Assembly (NCBI GenBank): GCA_028288485.1
Contig: JAQBNO010000209.1
Coordinates: 1 to 64,000 of the forward strand
Source of the DNA: Segetibacter sp.
GTDB lineage: Bacteria; Bacteroidota; Bacteroidia; Chitinophagales; Chitinophagaceae
DNA length: 64,000 nucleotides
Direction of reading: 5' to 3'
The notes beneath the pieces are model-generated. The model did no database searches and was not told where the DNA came from. It was given only the letters and a program-made list of their open reading frames with translations. The translations under genes and the position numbers were made by a program. Shown piece by piece: positions 18,138 through 28,611 of this stretch (position 1 is the first letter of the stretch; the number at the start of each line of letters is the position of its first letter).

Positions 18138-20996
18138 ATGCCCTTAAGCTGGAACGAGATCAAAAGCAGAGCCTTACAATTTACACAAGAATGGAAAGAC
18201 GAAGTAAGCGAAGATGCAGAAGCCAAATCATTTTGGGATGATTTCTTCAACGTTTTTGGAATAAGCCGCCGCAGAGTGGCTTCTTTTGAACAACAAGTAA
18301 AAAAGATTGACGACAAACAAGGCTACATTGACTTGCTGTGGAAGGGACAAATCCTCATCGAACACAAAAGCCGCGGCAAAGACCTTGAAAAAGCCTTCAA
18401 GCAAGCCAAAGACTACTTCCCCGGACTAACCGAAAAAGAACTTCCCCGTTATATACTTGTCAGCGATTTTGAACGATTTAAATTATACGACCTCGAAGAC
18501 AATCAGCAATACGAATTCAAGCTATCGCAACTGGTAGAACATGTGCACTTGTTTGGCTTTATTGCCGGATACCAAAAGCGAACCTACAAAGAGCAGGACC
18601 CGGTAAACATAGAAGCTGCCGAACTGATGGGCCGCCTGCACGACAAACTAAAAGACATCGGTTACGAAGGTCATTCGCTCGAGCTATACCTCGTTCGCCT
18701 CGTGTTCTTATTGTTTGCCGACGATACAAACATTTTTGAGAAAGGCATCTTTTACGACTACCTCGACCTGAATACAAATGCAGACGGCAGCGACCTTGCA
18801 GCACAACTTGCACATCTGTACGAGGTGCTCAATACACCCAAAGAAAAGCGCCTCCGCAACATCAACGAAAGCCTCAATGCCTTTCCTTATGTAAATGGAA
18901 AACTGTTCGAAGAACATCTGCCCACCGCTGCTTTCGACAGCCAGATGCGAAAGACACTCATGGATTGCTGCCTGCTCGACTGGGGCAAGATCTCTCCCGC
19001 CATCTTTGGCTCTCTGTTTCAAAGCGTGATGGATGCAAAGGCACGTCGAAACTTAGGCGCACACTATACCAGCGAAAAGAACATTCTCAAGCTAATCAAG
19101 CCCCTGTTCCTCGACGAACTATAAAACGAATACAACAGCATAAAAGACAGTAAGGCCAAGCTGCAAAAGTTTCACGACAAAATAAGCCGGCTCCGCTTCT
19201 TAGACCCTGCCTGCGGATGCGGTAACTTCTTAATCATTGCCTACCGCGAACTGCGCCTGCTTGAGATAGAGATCATCAAACAAAGGCTCAAGCTCGAAGG
19301 CATACGCGAAGAGGTAGCAAGGGAAGCGCAAATGGATGTCGGTTACTTGGTACAATGCGATGTCGACAGGTTTTATGGCATAGAGTACGAAGAGTTTCCC
19401 ACACAGATAGCGCAGGTAGCCATGTGGCTCATCGACCACCAGATGAACCAAATGGTAAGCAACACCTTTGGAAATTATTATGTCCGCCTCCCCCTACGCA
19501 AAAATGCCACCATTGCACACAGCAATGCATTGCGAACCGATTGGCAAAGTCTCATCGACCGATTGCCCTGGGAGAAAGGCCGGCCGAAGTATGATTATAT
19601 ATTGGGTAATCCTCCGTTTATAGGTTCTAAATTCATGTCAAATGAACAAAGAGTAGACATTGAAGATTTATTCAAAAAAGTAAAAGGTGCAGGGACATTA
19701 GATTATGTTTCCGGGTGGTATATCAAAGCAGCAAAGTACATGCAGGAGTATAATTTTATGGACCAGGCTGAAGGTATTTCAATTGAACAGCCGTTGCGTC
19801 GCACTCTTATACAAGATAACAATGCGCACCTAACAAAAACAGCCTTTGTATCCACTAATTCAATATCCCAAGGTGAACAGGTCGGAATGCTATGGAACGA
19901 ATTATTTAATAAGTACAAAATCAAAATCCATTTTGCACATCGCACTTTTAGTTGGAGCAATGAAGCAAGAGGTAATGCAGCAGTGCATGTTGTCATAATT
20001 GGGTTTGGAAACTTTAATGTAAATGATAAAGCTCTTTTTGAATATGAACATGTTAAAGCTGAACCTCATGAGATAAAAGCAAAAAATATAAACCCTTACT
20101 TAGTTGAAGCACGGGATGTTATTTTGTCTTCAAGACAAAAACCCTTTGATAATGTGCCTGAAATAGGAATAGGAAATAAACCGATTGACGGAGGACACTT
20201 TTTATTTACACAAGATGAGAAAGAAGAGTTTCTGAAAAAGGAACCAAAAGCATCCAAATATTTTTATAAATGGATAGGCTCTCATGAATTTATAAATGGC
20301 TACAATAGATGGTGCTTATATGTCGGCGATGCACAACCTGGAGATTTAAAATCTATGCCTGAAGTTTTAAAAAGAATAGATGCGGTAAGACATTTTCGAT
20401 TAGCCAGCACAAGTCTCCCAACAATAAAACTAGCAGATACACCCACAAAATTTCATGTTCAAAATATTCCTAACAGCCCATATTTAGTTGTACCTAAAGT
20501 AAGTTCTGAAAGAAGAAAATATATTCCCATTGGTTATATTGACAATAGTGTTTTAAGTAGCGATTTGCTTTTTATAATTAAAAGTTCACGCCTTTACCAA
20601 TTTGGAGTTCTCGCCTCTGCAATTCATATGACTTGGGTAAAATATACTTGTGGTAGATTGAAAAGTGATTTTAGGTATTCAAAAGATATTGTGTACAACA
20701 ACTTCCCGTGGCCAGAAAATCCAAATGAAAAACAGGAACAAGCCGTAGAAGCCGCCGCACAAAATGTATTAGATGCACGGGCACAATTTCCCAATGCAAG
20801 TCTTGCAGACTTATACGACCCCAACACAATGCCGCCGGCATTAGTAAAAGCCCACCAGGCATTAGACAAAGCCGTAGACCTCTGCTACCGCCCCCAACCC
20901 TTTGTAAACGAAACCAAGCGAATAGAGTTTTTGTTTGAGTTGTATGACAAGTATACGAGCGGGATGTTTGTGGAGGGGAAGAGGCAAAAAAAATAA
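18138..20996 (+). pseudogene. MmeI/type IIG-like class I SAM-dependent DNA methyltransferase split by one in-frame TAA (19122-19124)
   Basis: Track ORFs 18138..19124 and 19332..20996 share a frame. Reading through the TAA gives '..LFLDEL*NEYNSIKDSKAKLQKFHDKISRLRFLDPACGCGNFLIIAYREL..' (SAM motif I), later 'YDYILGNPPFIGSKF' (NPPF). Confidence 0.85.
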
Positions 20997-21037
20997 AAAT
21001 AGCTGAATAAGATAAGAGGTTAATAATAGTTTAAGTT

Positions 21038-21742
21038 ATGTTACAAGCAATCTTACTAAATAAAGCAGGGCGTAATATTTCAACAAAAGAAGTTCACTGG
21101 CGAGAATTGTTTAGGGCATCTGAAGATTCTTTGACTTCAACGGTCATCGGAACTTTATTGTATTTGCCATCTCCTCTTTTTTGGCAGATTTTAAACCGCT
21201 CTTGTTATGGACAAGTTTGTTTCCAAGTATCAAGCAAAATTGAAACAGTCAGTTTTTGGCCACGCTGGCGAGATACAAATGATTCCCTAATTGAACCGGA
21301 TGTTTTTATTCGCACGTCTGAATTTGATTTAATTATTGAAGCCAAGAGATTTGATGATAAACAGCAATATGAAGGTCAGTGGCTAAAAGAGCTTTCGGCT
21401 TATTTCAATGATTTTTCCGAGGACAATAAGAAAGTGTTTTTTATTGCAATGGGAGGCATTTATAATGAGAATATAGAAGAATTTCAGGTAAATTCTAAAC
21501 GTGCCGTAGTAATTAAATGTCGTTGGTTTAGGCTTTTAAATGAAATTAAATTACAGCTTGCAACCCTTGAAAATAAGGAGTACTCAAATTATGATGATTC
21601 TGCAAAAAGAATTTTAAAAGATATAATTAGTGGTTTTGGTATACATGGGTATTCGACAGGTACTTGGTTTGGAGATCAGGATTTTTCTAAATTGATACCA
21701 ATTAGTTTAAATCCTTCTCTTCAAGACACCTTATTCGTATAA
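21038..21742 (+). CDS. PD-(D/E)XK nuclease-like protein
   Basis: 'EPDVFIRTSEFDLIIEAKRFDDKQQYEGQWLKELSAY' fits D..ExK. Confidence 0.6.
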   Translation: MLQAILLNKAGRNISTKEVHWRELFRASEDSLTSTVIGTLLYLPSPLFWQILNRSCYGQVCFQVSSKIETVSFWPRWRDTNDSLIEPDVFIRTSEFDLIIEAKRFDDKQQYEGQWLKELSAYFNDFSEDNKKVFFIAMGGIYNENIEEFQVNSKRAVVIKCRWFRLLNEIKLQLATLENKEYSNYDDSAKRILKDIISGFGIHGYSTGTWFGDQDFSKLIPISLNPSLQDTLFV

Positions 21743-21758
21743 TTAATAACTTTTAACA

Positions 21759-22376
21759 GTGGAGGCAAGAAATTCAGTTCCCGATATTGATGTAGTGCTT
21801 TTAGAAGTAAGAAAAGCTTATAGACTGCTCTATACCTATCAAAGAAGAGTTATGGATATTATGGAATTTGTTGCTGACCAAACTTCTCGTCGTTATGCCG
21901 GCGGTTGGAGCAAGTTTAGTGCATCCAGTCCAAAAGATGGAAAAGGCAGCCTTGACCAAACGTGGGCTTGGGATTGGCTAAATATGTATTGTTATGAATT
22001 TTGGTTTGGAGAAAAGATCATTGATGGAAATAATATCAGTTTTTCAGTTTGGTTAGTATCAGATACTGGCTTTTATGATACAGCGAGTGAAGATGCATTA
22101 GATATTTCAAAATTCAATGTTGTTGAAGATTCGATCACTAAACTTGTCTTTGTTGTTGGCCGAAACACCTGGCATTCGGGTTTCGAAACCTTCGAAAGTA
22201 TTTTGAAAAAAAACATGGAGAAATATATTAATACTGATGAAAAAGGTTGTTTATTGGCAAAATCTTTCAACCTATCTTTTTTTACAAACTTTGATCATTC
22301 ACGTGCTTGTTTAAAGGAATTTATAATCTTCTGCCATAAAAATGGAATTCCAGAAATCTCTATTCTACCTGACTAA
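21759..22376 (+). CDS. hypothetical protein, probably co-transcribed with 21038..21742
   Basis: 205-aa ORF starting 17 bp downstream; GTG start. Confidence 0.6.
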   Translation: MEARNSVPDIDVVLLEVRKAYRLLYTYQRRVMDIMEFVADQTSRRYAGGWSKFSASSPKDGKGSLDQTWAWDWLNMYCYEFWFGEKIIDGNNISFSVWLVSDTGFYDTASEDALDISKFNVVEDSITKLVFVVGRNTWHSGFETFESILKKNMEKYINTDEKGCLLAKSFNLSFFTNFDHSRACLKEFIIFCHKNGIPEISILPD

Positions 22377-22597
22377 AAAATAAGTCTGCTACCGCCCCAA
22401 CTCCTAATTAACGAAACCAAGCAAATATCGTTTTTGATTGCGTTGTATGATAAGTATCCGAGTAGGATGTTTGGGGAAGGAAAGAAGCATAATAAAAAGA
22501 AAATGGGAGCTTAGAAAATGAATTACTGCACATTAAGTGGAAAACAAAAGAGGCTTTCAAGTTGCCTTTACGCTAACTTTATTAGCAAAAGTATTTT

Positions 22598-22744
22598 ATG
22601 GCAAATTCTAAAAAAACAACAAGCGTAAAAGCTGCAAAAGCAGCGTCTAAAGTTTTAAGAGACGGAAGAACAAGTAAAGCCAGCAAAACAGCAGCAGGAA
22701 GTGCTTTAGCACAAAAGGTTGGTAGCAAGAAAAAGTCAAATTAA
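22598..22744 (+). CDS. 48-aa Lys/Ala/Ser-rich basic small protein
   Basis: Not in ORF track. ATG...TAA: MANSKKTTSVKAAKAASKVLRDGRTSKASKTAAGSALAQKVGSKKKSN. Confidence 0.65.
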   Translation: MANSKKTTSVKAAKAASKVLRDGRTSKASKTAAGSALAQKVGSKKKSN

Positions 22745-22926
22745 TTTGCAGTATTACAAGAACTACATTCAAAACTTAGCGAGAGGTTTAAAATGTAGTT
22801 TTCTTTTTAGTAAGAGATCACCAAGCATTAGACAAAGCCGTAAACCTTTGCTAGTGCACCCAACCATTCATGCACTAAAGCAAGCGAATAGAGTTAGTAA
22901 TAGAAAATTTAAAACGTTAACAATTA

Positions 22927-23994
22927 ATGAATATAACATATTTGTTTGGAGCAGGAGCAAGTTGTAACTGTTTGCCAACATATGCAAACTTTTACAATCG
23001 GTTTAATAGTTTTCTAGAATTCATACACAAACAATCGGAAAGTAACGGTACAAAAGAGATTAAAGTAGAAAGTTTACGTTCTGCGATAGAAATTGTTATG
23101 AAAGAATTTCTCTTTCATAACACTCCAGATACTATCGCAAAAAAATATTTTCATTTGGGTGATGATGAAATGCTAAATCGTTTAAAAAATACCTTAATAG
23201 TTTTCTTTTTATATGAACAGAGTTTAGGATCTGCAAATAATGAGGAAAAACACCTGATTGACAAAAGGTACGACTCTTTTATAGCTGCCTTATTAAAACC
23301 TATCCCCAAAAAAATAGAATTACTTGAAAATATTAATATACTAACTTGGAACTACGATCTGCAATTTGAAATTTGTTTTTCGAAGTATATGGATCAATAC
23401 ATTCATGAAGTTCAGGATTACGTACAGAGCTTTCCAAAGATAGAGAAAGATGAAGGTAATAATTATCAGGAAAACGCCTTTTCTCTTATTCATTTAAATG
23501 GTATTGCATTTCCTAAACCACATAGAGAGGCAGATATAGAAAGAATGGGTTCTTTTTATGAGCCAACATTTGCCTTTGCCATTTATCTCTCTGAGGTTTA
23601 TGAGCATTTAATTCTAAAACGAGCATCAAACAAGCTCTTGAAATTTGCTTGGGAGAATATGAATCCTGACTATTCATTAAAAAGTAGTCATATTTTAGAC
23701 AAAGCATTGGCAATTGCAGAAAAAACGCAAGTCTTGGTCATTAACGGCTATTCTTTCCCCGGATTTAACAGAGAAATTGATAAAGAATTATTTAATAAAA
23801 TGTATGGAGTTAAGACAATATATATTCAATCTCCCCAAGCAAATGATATAGAGAATATAATAAAGAGCGATTTGATAGAAGAAGGCTCCACTCCTCCAAT
23901 TTTCAAAAATGTCGGATACTGGAATCAGTTTTTTATTCCATCTGAATGGTCAAAAGTTCCGGACGCTTTTGTTGGCGACATAGTTACAAGATGA
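22927..23994 (+). CDS. SIR2-like domain protein (putative antiphage)
   Basis: 'MNITYLFGAGASCNCLP', 'INILTWNYDLQFEICFS', 'LIHLNGIAFP', C-terminal 'VLVINGYSFPGFNREIDKELF'. Confidence 0.78.
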   Translation: MNITYLFGAGASCNCLPTYANFYNRFNSFLEFIHKQSESNGTKEIKVESLRSAIEIVMKEFLFHNTPDTIAKKYFHLGDDEMLNRLKNTLIVFFLYEQSLGSANNEEKHLIDKRYDSFIAALLKPIPKKIELLENINILTWNYDLQFEICFSKYMDQYIHEVQDYVQSFPKIEKDEGNNYQENAFSLIHLNGIAFPKPHREADIERMGSFYEPTFAFAIYLSEVYEHLILKRASNKLLKFAWENMNPDYSLKSSHILDKALAIAEKTQVLVINGYSFPGFNREIDKELFNKMYGVKTIYIQSPQANDIENIIKSDLIEEGSTPPIFKNVGYWNQFFIPSEWSKVPDAFVGDIVTR

Positions 23995-24203
23995 AGAATG
24001 ATTGATATAAAATCCGCATGATTTGAATCAAACATTTCGGAGACGCTACTTTAGCTGACCATTTGTAAATTTATTTATTCCGGAGAACGAAGATAGCTTT
24101 CATATATTTTTAAATTTTAAAATTATGTAAGTACAAATCAAAGGAGGAATGCGGACTTGTTAGTAAGCATTTTGAAACATTATTTAGCGTGTAATAGTAA
24201 AGA

Positions 24204-25469
24204 ATGAACTCAATACAAAAAGGCGACATACTGGAAAAAAAAGTTTTTGATTTAATTAAGGCCTTGGTTGAAACAGGTGATTTCTGTCTTAATCATAAAA
24301 TGAGTAAAATCTTTTGGAAAAAAGAATATTACTCTGAAAGCAGAAAAGCTAACATCATTTTTGATATAGCAATTGAAACTTATCAAAAAGGAGCTGATAA
24401 ACCTTCCATAATTACCCTTTTTGAGTGTAAAAATTATAAAAATCCTGTTCCAGTTAAAGACATTGAGGCTTTTGATTCTAAACTTAATCAAGTTGGTGAA
24501 CACAAAACGAAAGGATATTTTATAACTAGTTCTTCATATCAAAAAGCAGCATTAGAACTTGCAATTTCAAAAGGAATGGGTGTTGCAATTATTAAAGGAG
24601 ATGAAGAATTCCAATGGTTAAATTACCGGAAGGATAAAAAATTGATAGGCAATAATGCTGAAATGATTCAAGCCCAATTAACAAGGACAGACGTTAGTGC
24701 GTTACCTTTCTTTTGTAGTAATATGGGATGGTCTTATGAAAGTGTGCCTGATATGCTTATTGATGCAGGAATAATTGACCGATATTATCCAAGTGACTCG
24801 CTTTTAAAAATTGACTACAAAGAAGATAAAGATATAGAAGAAAGAATATCAGAAGTGGGTATATACAGGTGCTATACCAATTCAAGTTTGAATGTAGATA
24901 GTTTGTGCGAATTGGTTTCAGAGTTATATGAAGTAGACTTTATATTTTCTGAATCTCTTGCGGAAAGCAAAAAATCTAAGATTTTAGGAAAAATTATATA
25001 TGATCCTTTACAAATATTTATTACCAAAGAATTGCAGGAAGAGCCAAAACGTCTCAGATTTACTCTTTGTCATGAAATAGGTCATCTTGTTTTACATTAT
25101 CATTTACTTAAGCCATATTTTGATTTTACTATTGATACTGATTACTCTTTTTCTTTTAATCATAATAAAATAACTACCCGGCTAGAAATTCAAGCTAATA
25201 TGTTTGCTAGCATAGTTCTATTGCCTTTTCAGCCACTACTTACGTTAGTGGGAAAGTTCTTTCTTAAAAATGATATTTATAAAGGCCATCTTTTATTAGA
25301 TCACCAATCTAAAAATCAAGTATACGTTTATACTTTATTATCCGAAATTGAAAAAGAATTTGATGTCTCAAAAGAAGTTGCCAAAATACGATTAAAAGAA
25401 TTAGGGCTTATAAAAGATAAAACAAATGTCTCGATAAGTAATATTATGCGGGAGAAGAAGCTTTATTAG
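24204..25469 (+). CDS. Mrr-like restriction endonuclease domain fused to ImmA/IrrE metallopeptidase domain
   Basis: N-terminal 'IITLFECKNYKNPVPVKDIEAFDSKLNQVGEHKTKGYFITSSSYQKAALELAISKGMGVAII'; C-terminal 'RLRFTLCHEIGHLVLHYH' (HExxH). Confidence 0.8.
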   Translation: MNSIQKGDILEKKVFDLIKALVETGDFCLNHKMSKIFWKKEYYSESRKANIIFDIAIETYQKGADKPSIITLFECKNYKNPVPVKDIEAFDSKLNQVGEHKTKGYFITSSSYQKAALELAISKGMGVAIIKGDEEFQWLNYRKDKKLIGNNAEMIQAQLTRTDVSALPFFCSNMGWSYESVPDMLIDAGIIDRYYPSDSLLKIDYKEDKDIEERISEVGIYRCYTNSSLNVDSLCELVSELYEVDFIFSESLAESKKSKILGKIIYDPLQIFITKELQEEPKRLRFTLCHEIGHLVLHYHLLKPYFDFTIDTDYSFSFNHNKITTRLEIQANMFASIVLLPFQPLLTLVGKFFLKNDIYKGHLLLDHQSKNQVYVYTLLSEIEKEFDVSKEVAKIRLKELGLIKDKTNVSISNIMREKKLY

Positions 25470-25533
25470 GCGGATAGTTGTTCAAGTCTTAATTAAGGAA
25501 TAAACAAGAGCGAAAAAGATTAACTGGGATTGT

Positions 25534-26307
25534 ATGGCAACATTCTTAAATCGTTTTGGAGTAGGTGACGCATTAAAAGATACAATTCTTGAAGCACGTC
25601 ATCAACTGATTCTTATTTCCCCTTATATAAAACTCAATCCTGAAATCAGGGCTGCCTTATCTACACATTTTAATAAGCCGGAGTTGCAGATAACTATTGT
25701 GTACGGCAAGAATGAAGAGGATAAAACAAAAAGCCTAAGCGAGGAGGATTATAACTTCTTTAAACGCTATGCTAATATTAGCATTCGTTATCACAGACGA
25801 TTGCATGCTAAAATGTATGCTAATGATCATCAGTGTCTCTCTACCTCATTAAATCTACATGATTACTCCCTACGGGAAAACATAGAATTTGGTATACTGA
25901 CAGAGTCAAAATTGCTTGACTTAGCAACGCAGTTGGTTAATTTGGTTGTTCCAAAAACATTTTCAGATCCATTAGATACCCAGGCAATGGATTTTGTGGA
26001 TTACATAGTGTCAAGAAGTACAATTGAGTTTGAGAAGACTGCAAAGAAAACAACCTCTGCATTTGGCCTCTTTACATCTTATGATACTTCAAAAGTAACC
26101 ACAGAAAAATATCGTATCGGTTACTGTATCCGCACCAGGGAAGCAATTCCTTTTAACATTCAAAAACCCTATAGCACCTCCGCTTATAACAGTTGGAGCA
26201 AATACAACAACCCGCATTATACCGAAAAATATTGTCATCAATGCGGCCAAGAAAACAGGTCCACGATGGCTAAGCCTGTTTGCTATAACTGCTTTAAATG
26301 CCAGTAA
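25534..26307 (+). CDS. phospholipase D-like domain protein with C-terminal zinc ribbon
   Basis: 'RRLHAKMYANDHQCLSTSLNLHDYSLRENIEFG' (HxK...N...E PLD-like motif); 'YCHQCGQENRSTMAKPVCYNCFKC'. Confidence 0.7.
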   Translation: MATFLNRFGVGDALKDTILEARHQLILISPYIKLNPEIRAALSTHFNKPELQITIVYGKNEEDKTKSLSEEDYNFFKRYANISIRYHRRLHAKMYANDHQCLSTSLNLHDYSLRENIEFGILTESKLLDLATQLVNLVVPKTFSDPLDTQAMDFVDYIVSRSTIEFEKTAKKTTSAFGLFTSYDTSKVTTEKYRIGYCIRTREAIPFNIQKPYSTSAYNSWSKYNNPHYTEKYCHQCGQENRSTMAKPVCYNCFKCQ

Positions 26308-26335
26308 CTTTAAAAGTATATTATTCCGTACTCGC

Positions 26336-26986
26336 ATGGTTTTTCCGGACTATAAACAAATATTCCAGGATGAAGGAATTGCTTCGGTAAGAGAGGCTTA
26401 CGATTTTATAAATACCGAAATTATTTATGACTGGGCTGATTTATATAAAAGGGAATCTCTCATTTCCGGTGATGTAACGATACAAAACTTTCAGGGTTTT
26501 ACCTTTGCCTTTGACCACACAGTTGCTGATGAGTCGGCTATTGCCTGCGCTCTACCTGATTCCCGGGTTGTAGCAGCATTTGGGATCGCTAATATCTCAA
26601 TCAACTTTAGTAATCGTGCAATGATGCGCAAGTTTTGGGGACCTTCAACTAAAGCTTTTGCCGTGTTCGGGGACAACTATGACAAAGGGCATTTTATCGC
26701 TCATAATTCCGGAGGCCCGATAGATATCAATCTATTTCCACACAGAAGAGATATTAACAGGGGTTGGTCAAAGGAGGGAAAGAAATACAGGCTGATGGAG
26801 AGACATGTGGCTGAAAATCGCGGAACTGTCGTCTTTTCGCGACCCGTTTACAATGACTTTAGTTGTTGTCCAGCCTTTATTGAATACGGATATTTTGATA
26901 CATCAAATAAGCTGGAAGTGGACGTTTTTCCAAATAAAAATGAATTGCTTCCCCCGCCCCGGTTAGGAGCGCATACTGCCTATTGA
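26336..26986 (+). CDS. DNA/RNA non-specific endonuclease-like (beta-beta-alpha metal) protein
   Basis: 'DNYDKGHFIAHNSGGPIDINLFPHRRDINRGWS' resembles the DRGH...N motif of NUC nucleases. Confidence 0.6.
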   Translation: MVFPDYKQIFQDEGIASVREAYDFINTEIIYDWADLYKRESLISGDVTIQNFQGFTFAFDHTVADESAIACALPDSRVVAAFGIANISINFSNRAMMRKFWGPSTKAFAVFGDNYDKGHFIAHNSGGPIDINLFPHRRDINRGWSKEGKKYRLMERHVAENRGTVVFSRPVYNDFSCCPAFIEYGYFDTSNKLEVDVFPNKNELLPPPRLGAHTAY

Positions 26987-27083
26987 AGGAATGGTAAATT
27001 GAGGCTACAGAGAGTGCATGTTTCCGGGGTTGCGGTCTCCAGGCAACCTACTGCACGTGGTTTTATTAATTATTGTTGGAGGT

Positions 27084-27320
27084 TTACCAGTTTGCCTTTT
27101 CCTTACTACTAACCGCATCCATTAAAAGGACCGCTAGAATACCAAATATCGACACAATTACCGTAACCCAGGAATATAACGAACAAAACAAAGCCCAATT
27201 GCGACTACCCACAGTCCAGATTTTGGTAAAGGAGGCAAATGACAGAAAGAATTTTTTAAGCGAAAAGTAGGCGATTGGGATGCCGACAATGTATAGAATT
27301 ATGAGCGTGGTTGTTTCCAT
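27084..27320 (-). CDS. small membrane protein
   Basis: 78 aa with two hydrophobic segments (LIILYIVGIPIAYFSL; YSWVTVIVSIFGILAVLLM). Confidence 0.45.
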   Translation of the reverse strand: METTTLIILYIVGIPIAYFSLKKFFLSFASFTKIWTVGSRNWALFCSLYSWVTVIVSIFGILAVLLMDAVSSKEKANW

Positions 27321-27578
27321 TTTTTAAAGCTACAGATAAATTCTTTTCCGTGAATACTCCGGGATACCGTTCTTGAAGTAATCTTGCACGCTATGATAAA
27401 TATTCGTGCTCACCTTATGTCTGGGACTATGCAGGCAAATGGAAAGCCGACTGTGTCCGGTATTTGAAAAACAACTGCTAACGTTTACAGCAATGGTCCG
27501 GCGCTTAGAGAAATACAAGTACAAGTGAGTGACACAACGACTGCCAAATAGTAGCACTTAAGCTTACAACAGAACAAT

Positions 27579-27998
27579 CTATTTTTTCTCATTCAACAAT
27601 TTTTGCAGCAGTTCAACTTTGTCCTTTTCTGCCTGCAATAATCGTTCATAAAGGTTTTTATTTTCGTCATATATCTCTATCAACTTATCAATCGGATTAA
27701 ATGTAGGATTATTTTGAATGAAAGCCACATTGTCATTGTTGGTAACTGTATTGCCAAAAATGTTATATGCCGACTCCTCACTAAAGTCTTTGATGGCTTG
27801 CGCCGGCACCTTCAATGCCTCTGCAATTTGGTCTAGCAAATTCGGTTCAATTATTTCTTTATCCTCCAGTTGAGATATTTTCTTTTGGTTCCATTCGTCC
27901 CCTAATTCACTTGCCAGCGTGCTCTGTTTTATCCCTAGTATATCCCGTATACGTTTGAGGTTTCTACCTTCATGTACTTTTCGTAATTCCTTCGTCAT
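27579..27998 (-). CDS. XRE-family HTH transcriptional regulator
   Basis: 'NLKRIRDILGIKQSTLASELGDEWNQKKISQLEDKEIIEPNLLDQIAEALKVP'. Confidence 0.85.
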   Translation of the reverse strand: MTKELRKVHEGRNLKRIRDILGIKQSTLASELGDEWNQKKISQLEDKEIIEPNLLDQIAEALKVPAQAIKDFSEESAYNIFGNTVTNNDNVAFIQNNPTFNPIDKLIEIYDENKNLYERLLQAEKDKVELLQKLLNEKK

Positions 27999-28174
27999 AC
28001 TGGTTATGCGTGTTAAACTTGTTGCAATGTAAGAAAAAGGCAGGATATTATATCCCGTTTAATATGCCTGATTAAGTATAAGATATCCGGCAACAGAGTT
28101 TGCGATGCTTCAAATACTTCCTCTTTTTGTGTTGTTAGATTTCTTAGTTAATGACTTTATTAAAATTTTGAATT

Positions 28175-28567
28175 ATGAAAAAAACTGAAAGGACATATTA
28201 TCAATTTTCTAAGTCTACTTTCCCGGTAAACCAAAAACTGCAACAACATTCTGAACATCTTAAATCTGAAAATGCTCTTTTTGAATGTGCTATACTTGCA
28301 GGGAAGATTTTAGGAGTAAGATGTAATGACACAGTTGGTGAAGGTTACGTTCAAATAACCCCAGACCAATGGGCTGCAAAAACAGAAAAAGAAAGTAAAG
28401 AATATGCAGCTTTTAATGACTACTTCTACCGGAATTATGGAACGAGTGAAGGTGTTTGTCAATTTAAAACAGAATATGAAGCATTTTTTAATCTCGTGAA
28501 AGCCTGGAAAATCTGGAATGAGATTTTAACCGAGGAAGAAAAGAAAGAGTACTTTATCGGCTATTGA
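28175..28567 (+). CDS. hypothetical protein
   Basis: 130-aa ORF, divergent from the XRE regulator. Confidence 0.5.
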   Translation: MKKTERTYYQFSKSTFPVNQKLQQHSEHLKSENALFECAILAGKILGVRCNDTVGEGYVQITPDQWAAKTEKESKEYAAFNDYFYRNYGTSEGVCQFKTEYEAFFNLVKAWKIWNEILTEEEKKEYFIGY

Positions 28568-28611
28568 ACAGCTAATCGCGGTCCGACTCATAACATGCTG
28601 TATTCAGAGAC

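Larger units (their letters stand above)
20851..22895 (+). repeat. three copies of the methyltransferase 3' end (20851-20996, 22383-22500, 22817-22895)
   Basis: Shared 'CTGCTACCGCCCC.AAC', 'AACGAAACCAAGC(G/A)AATA', 'GTTGTATGAnAAGTATnCGAGnnGGATGTTTG' (copies 1 and 2); 'AtCACCAaGCATTAGACAAAGCCGTAaACCTtTGCTA...AAGCGAATAGAGTT' (copies 1 and 3). Confidence 0.88.

Noticed and set aside
18559-19022. Antisense ORFs within the methyltransferase gene
   Set aside because: Shadow ORFs opposite a clear coding frame (also 19703-19996 and 20624-20869).
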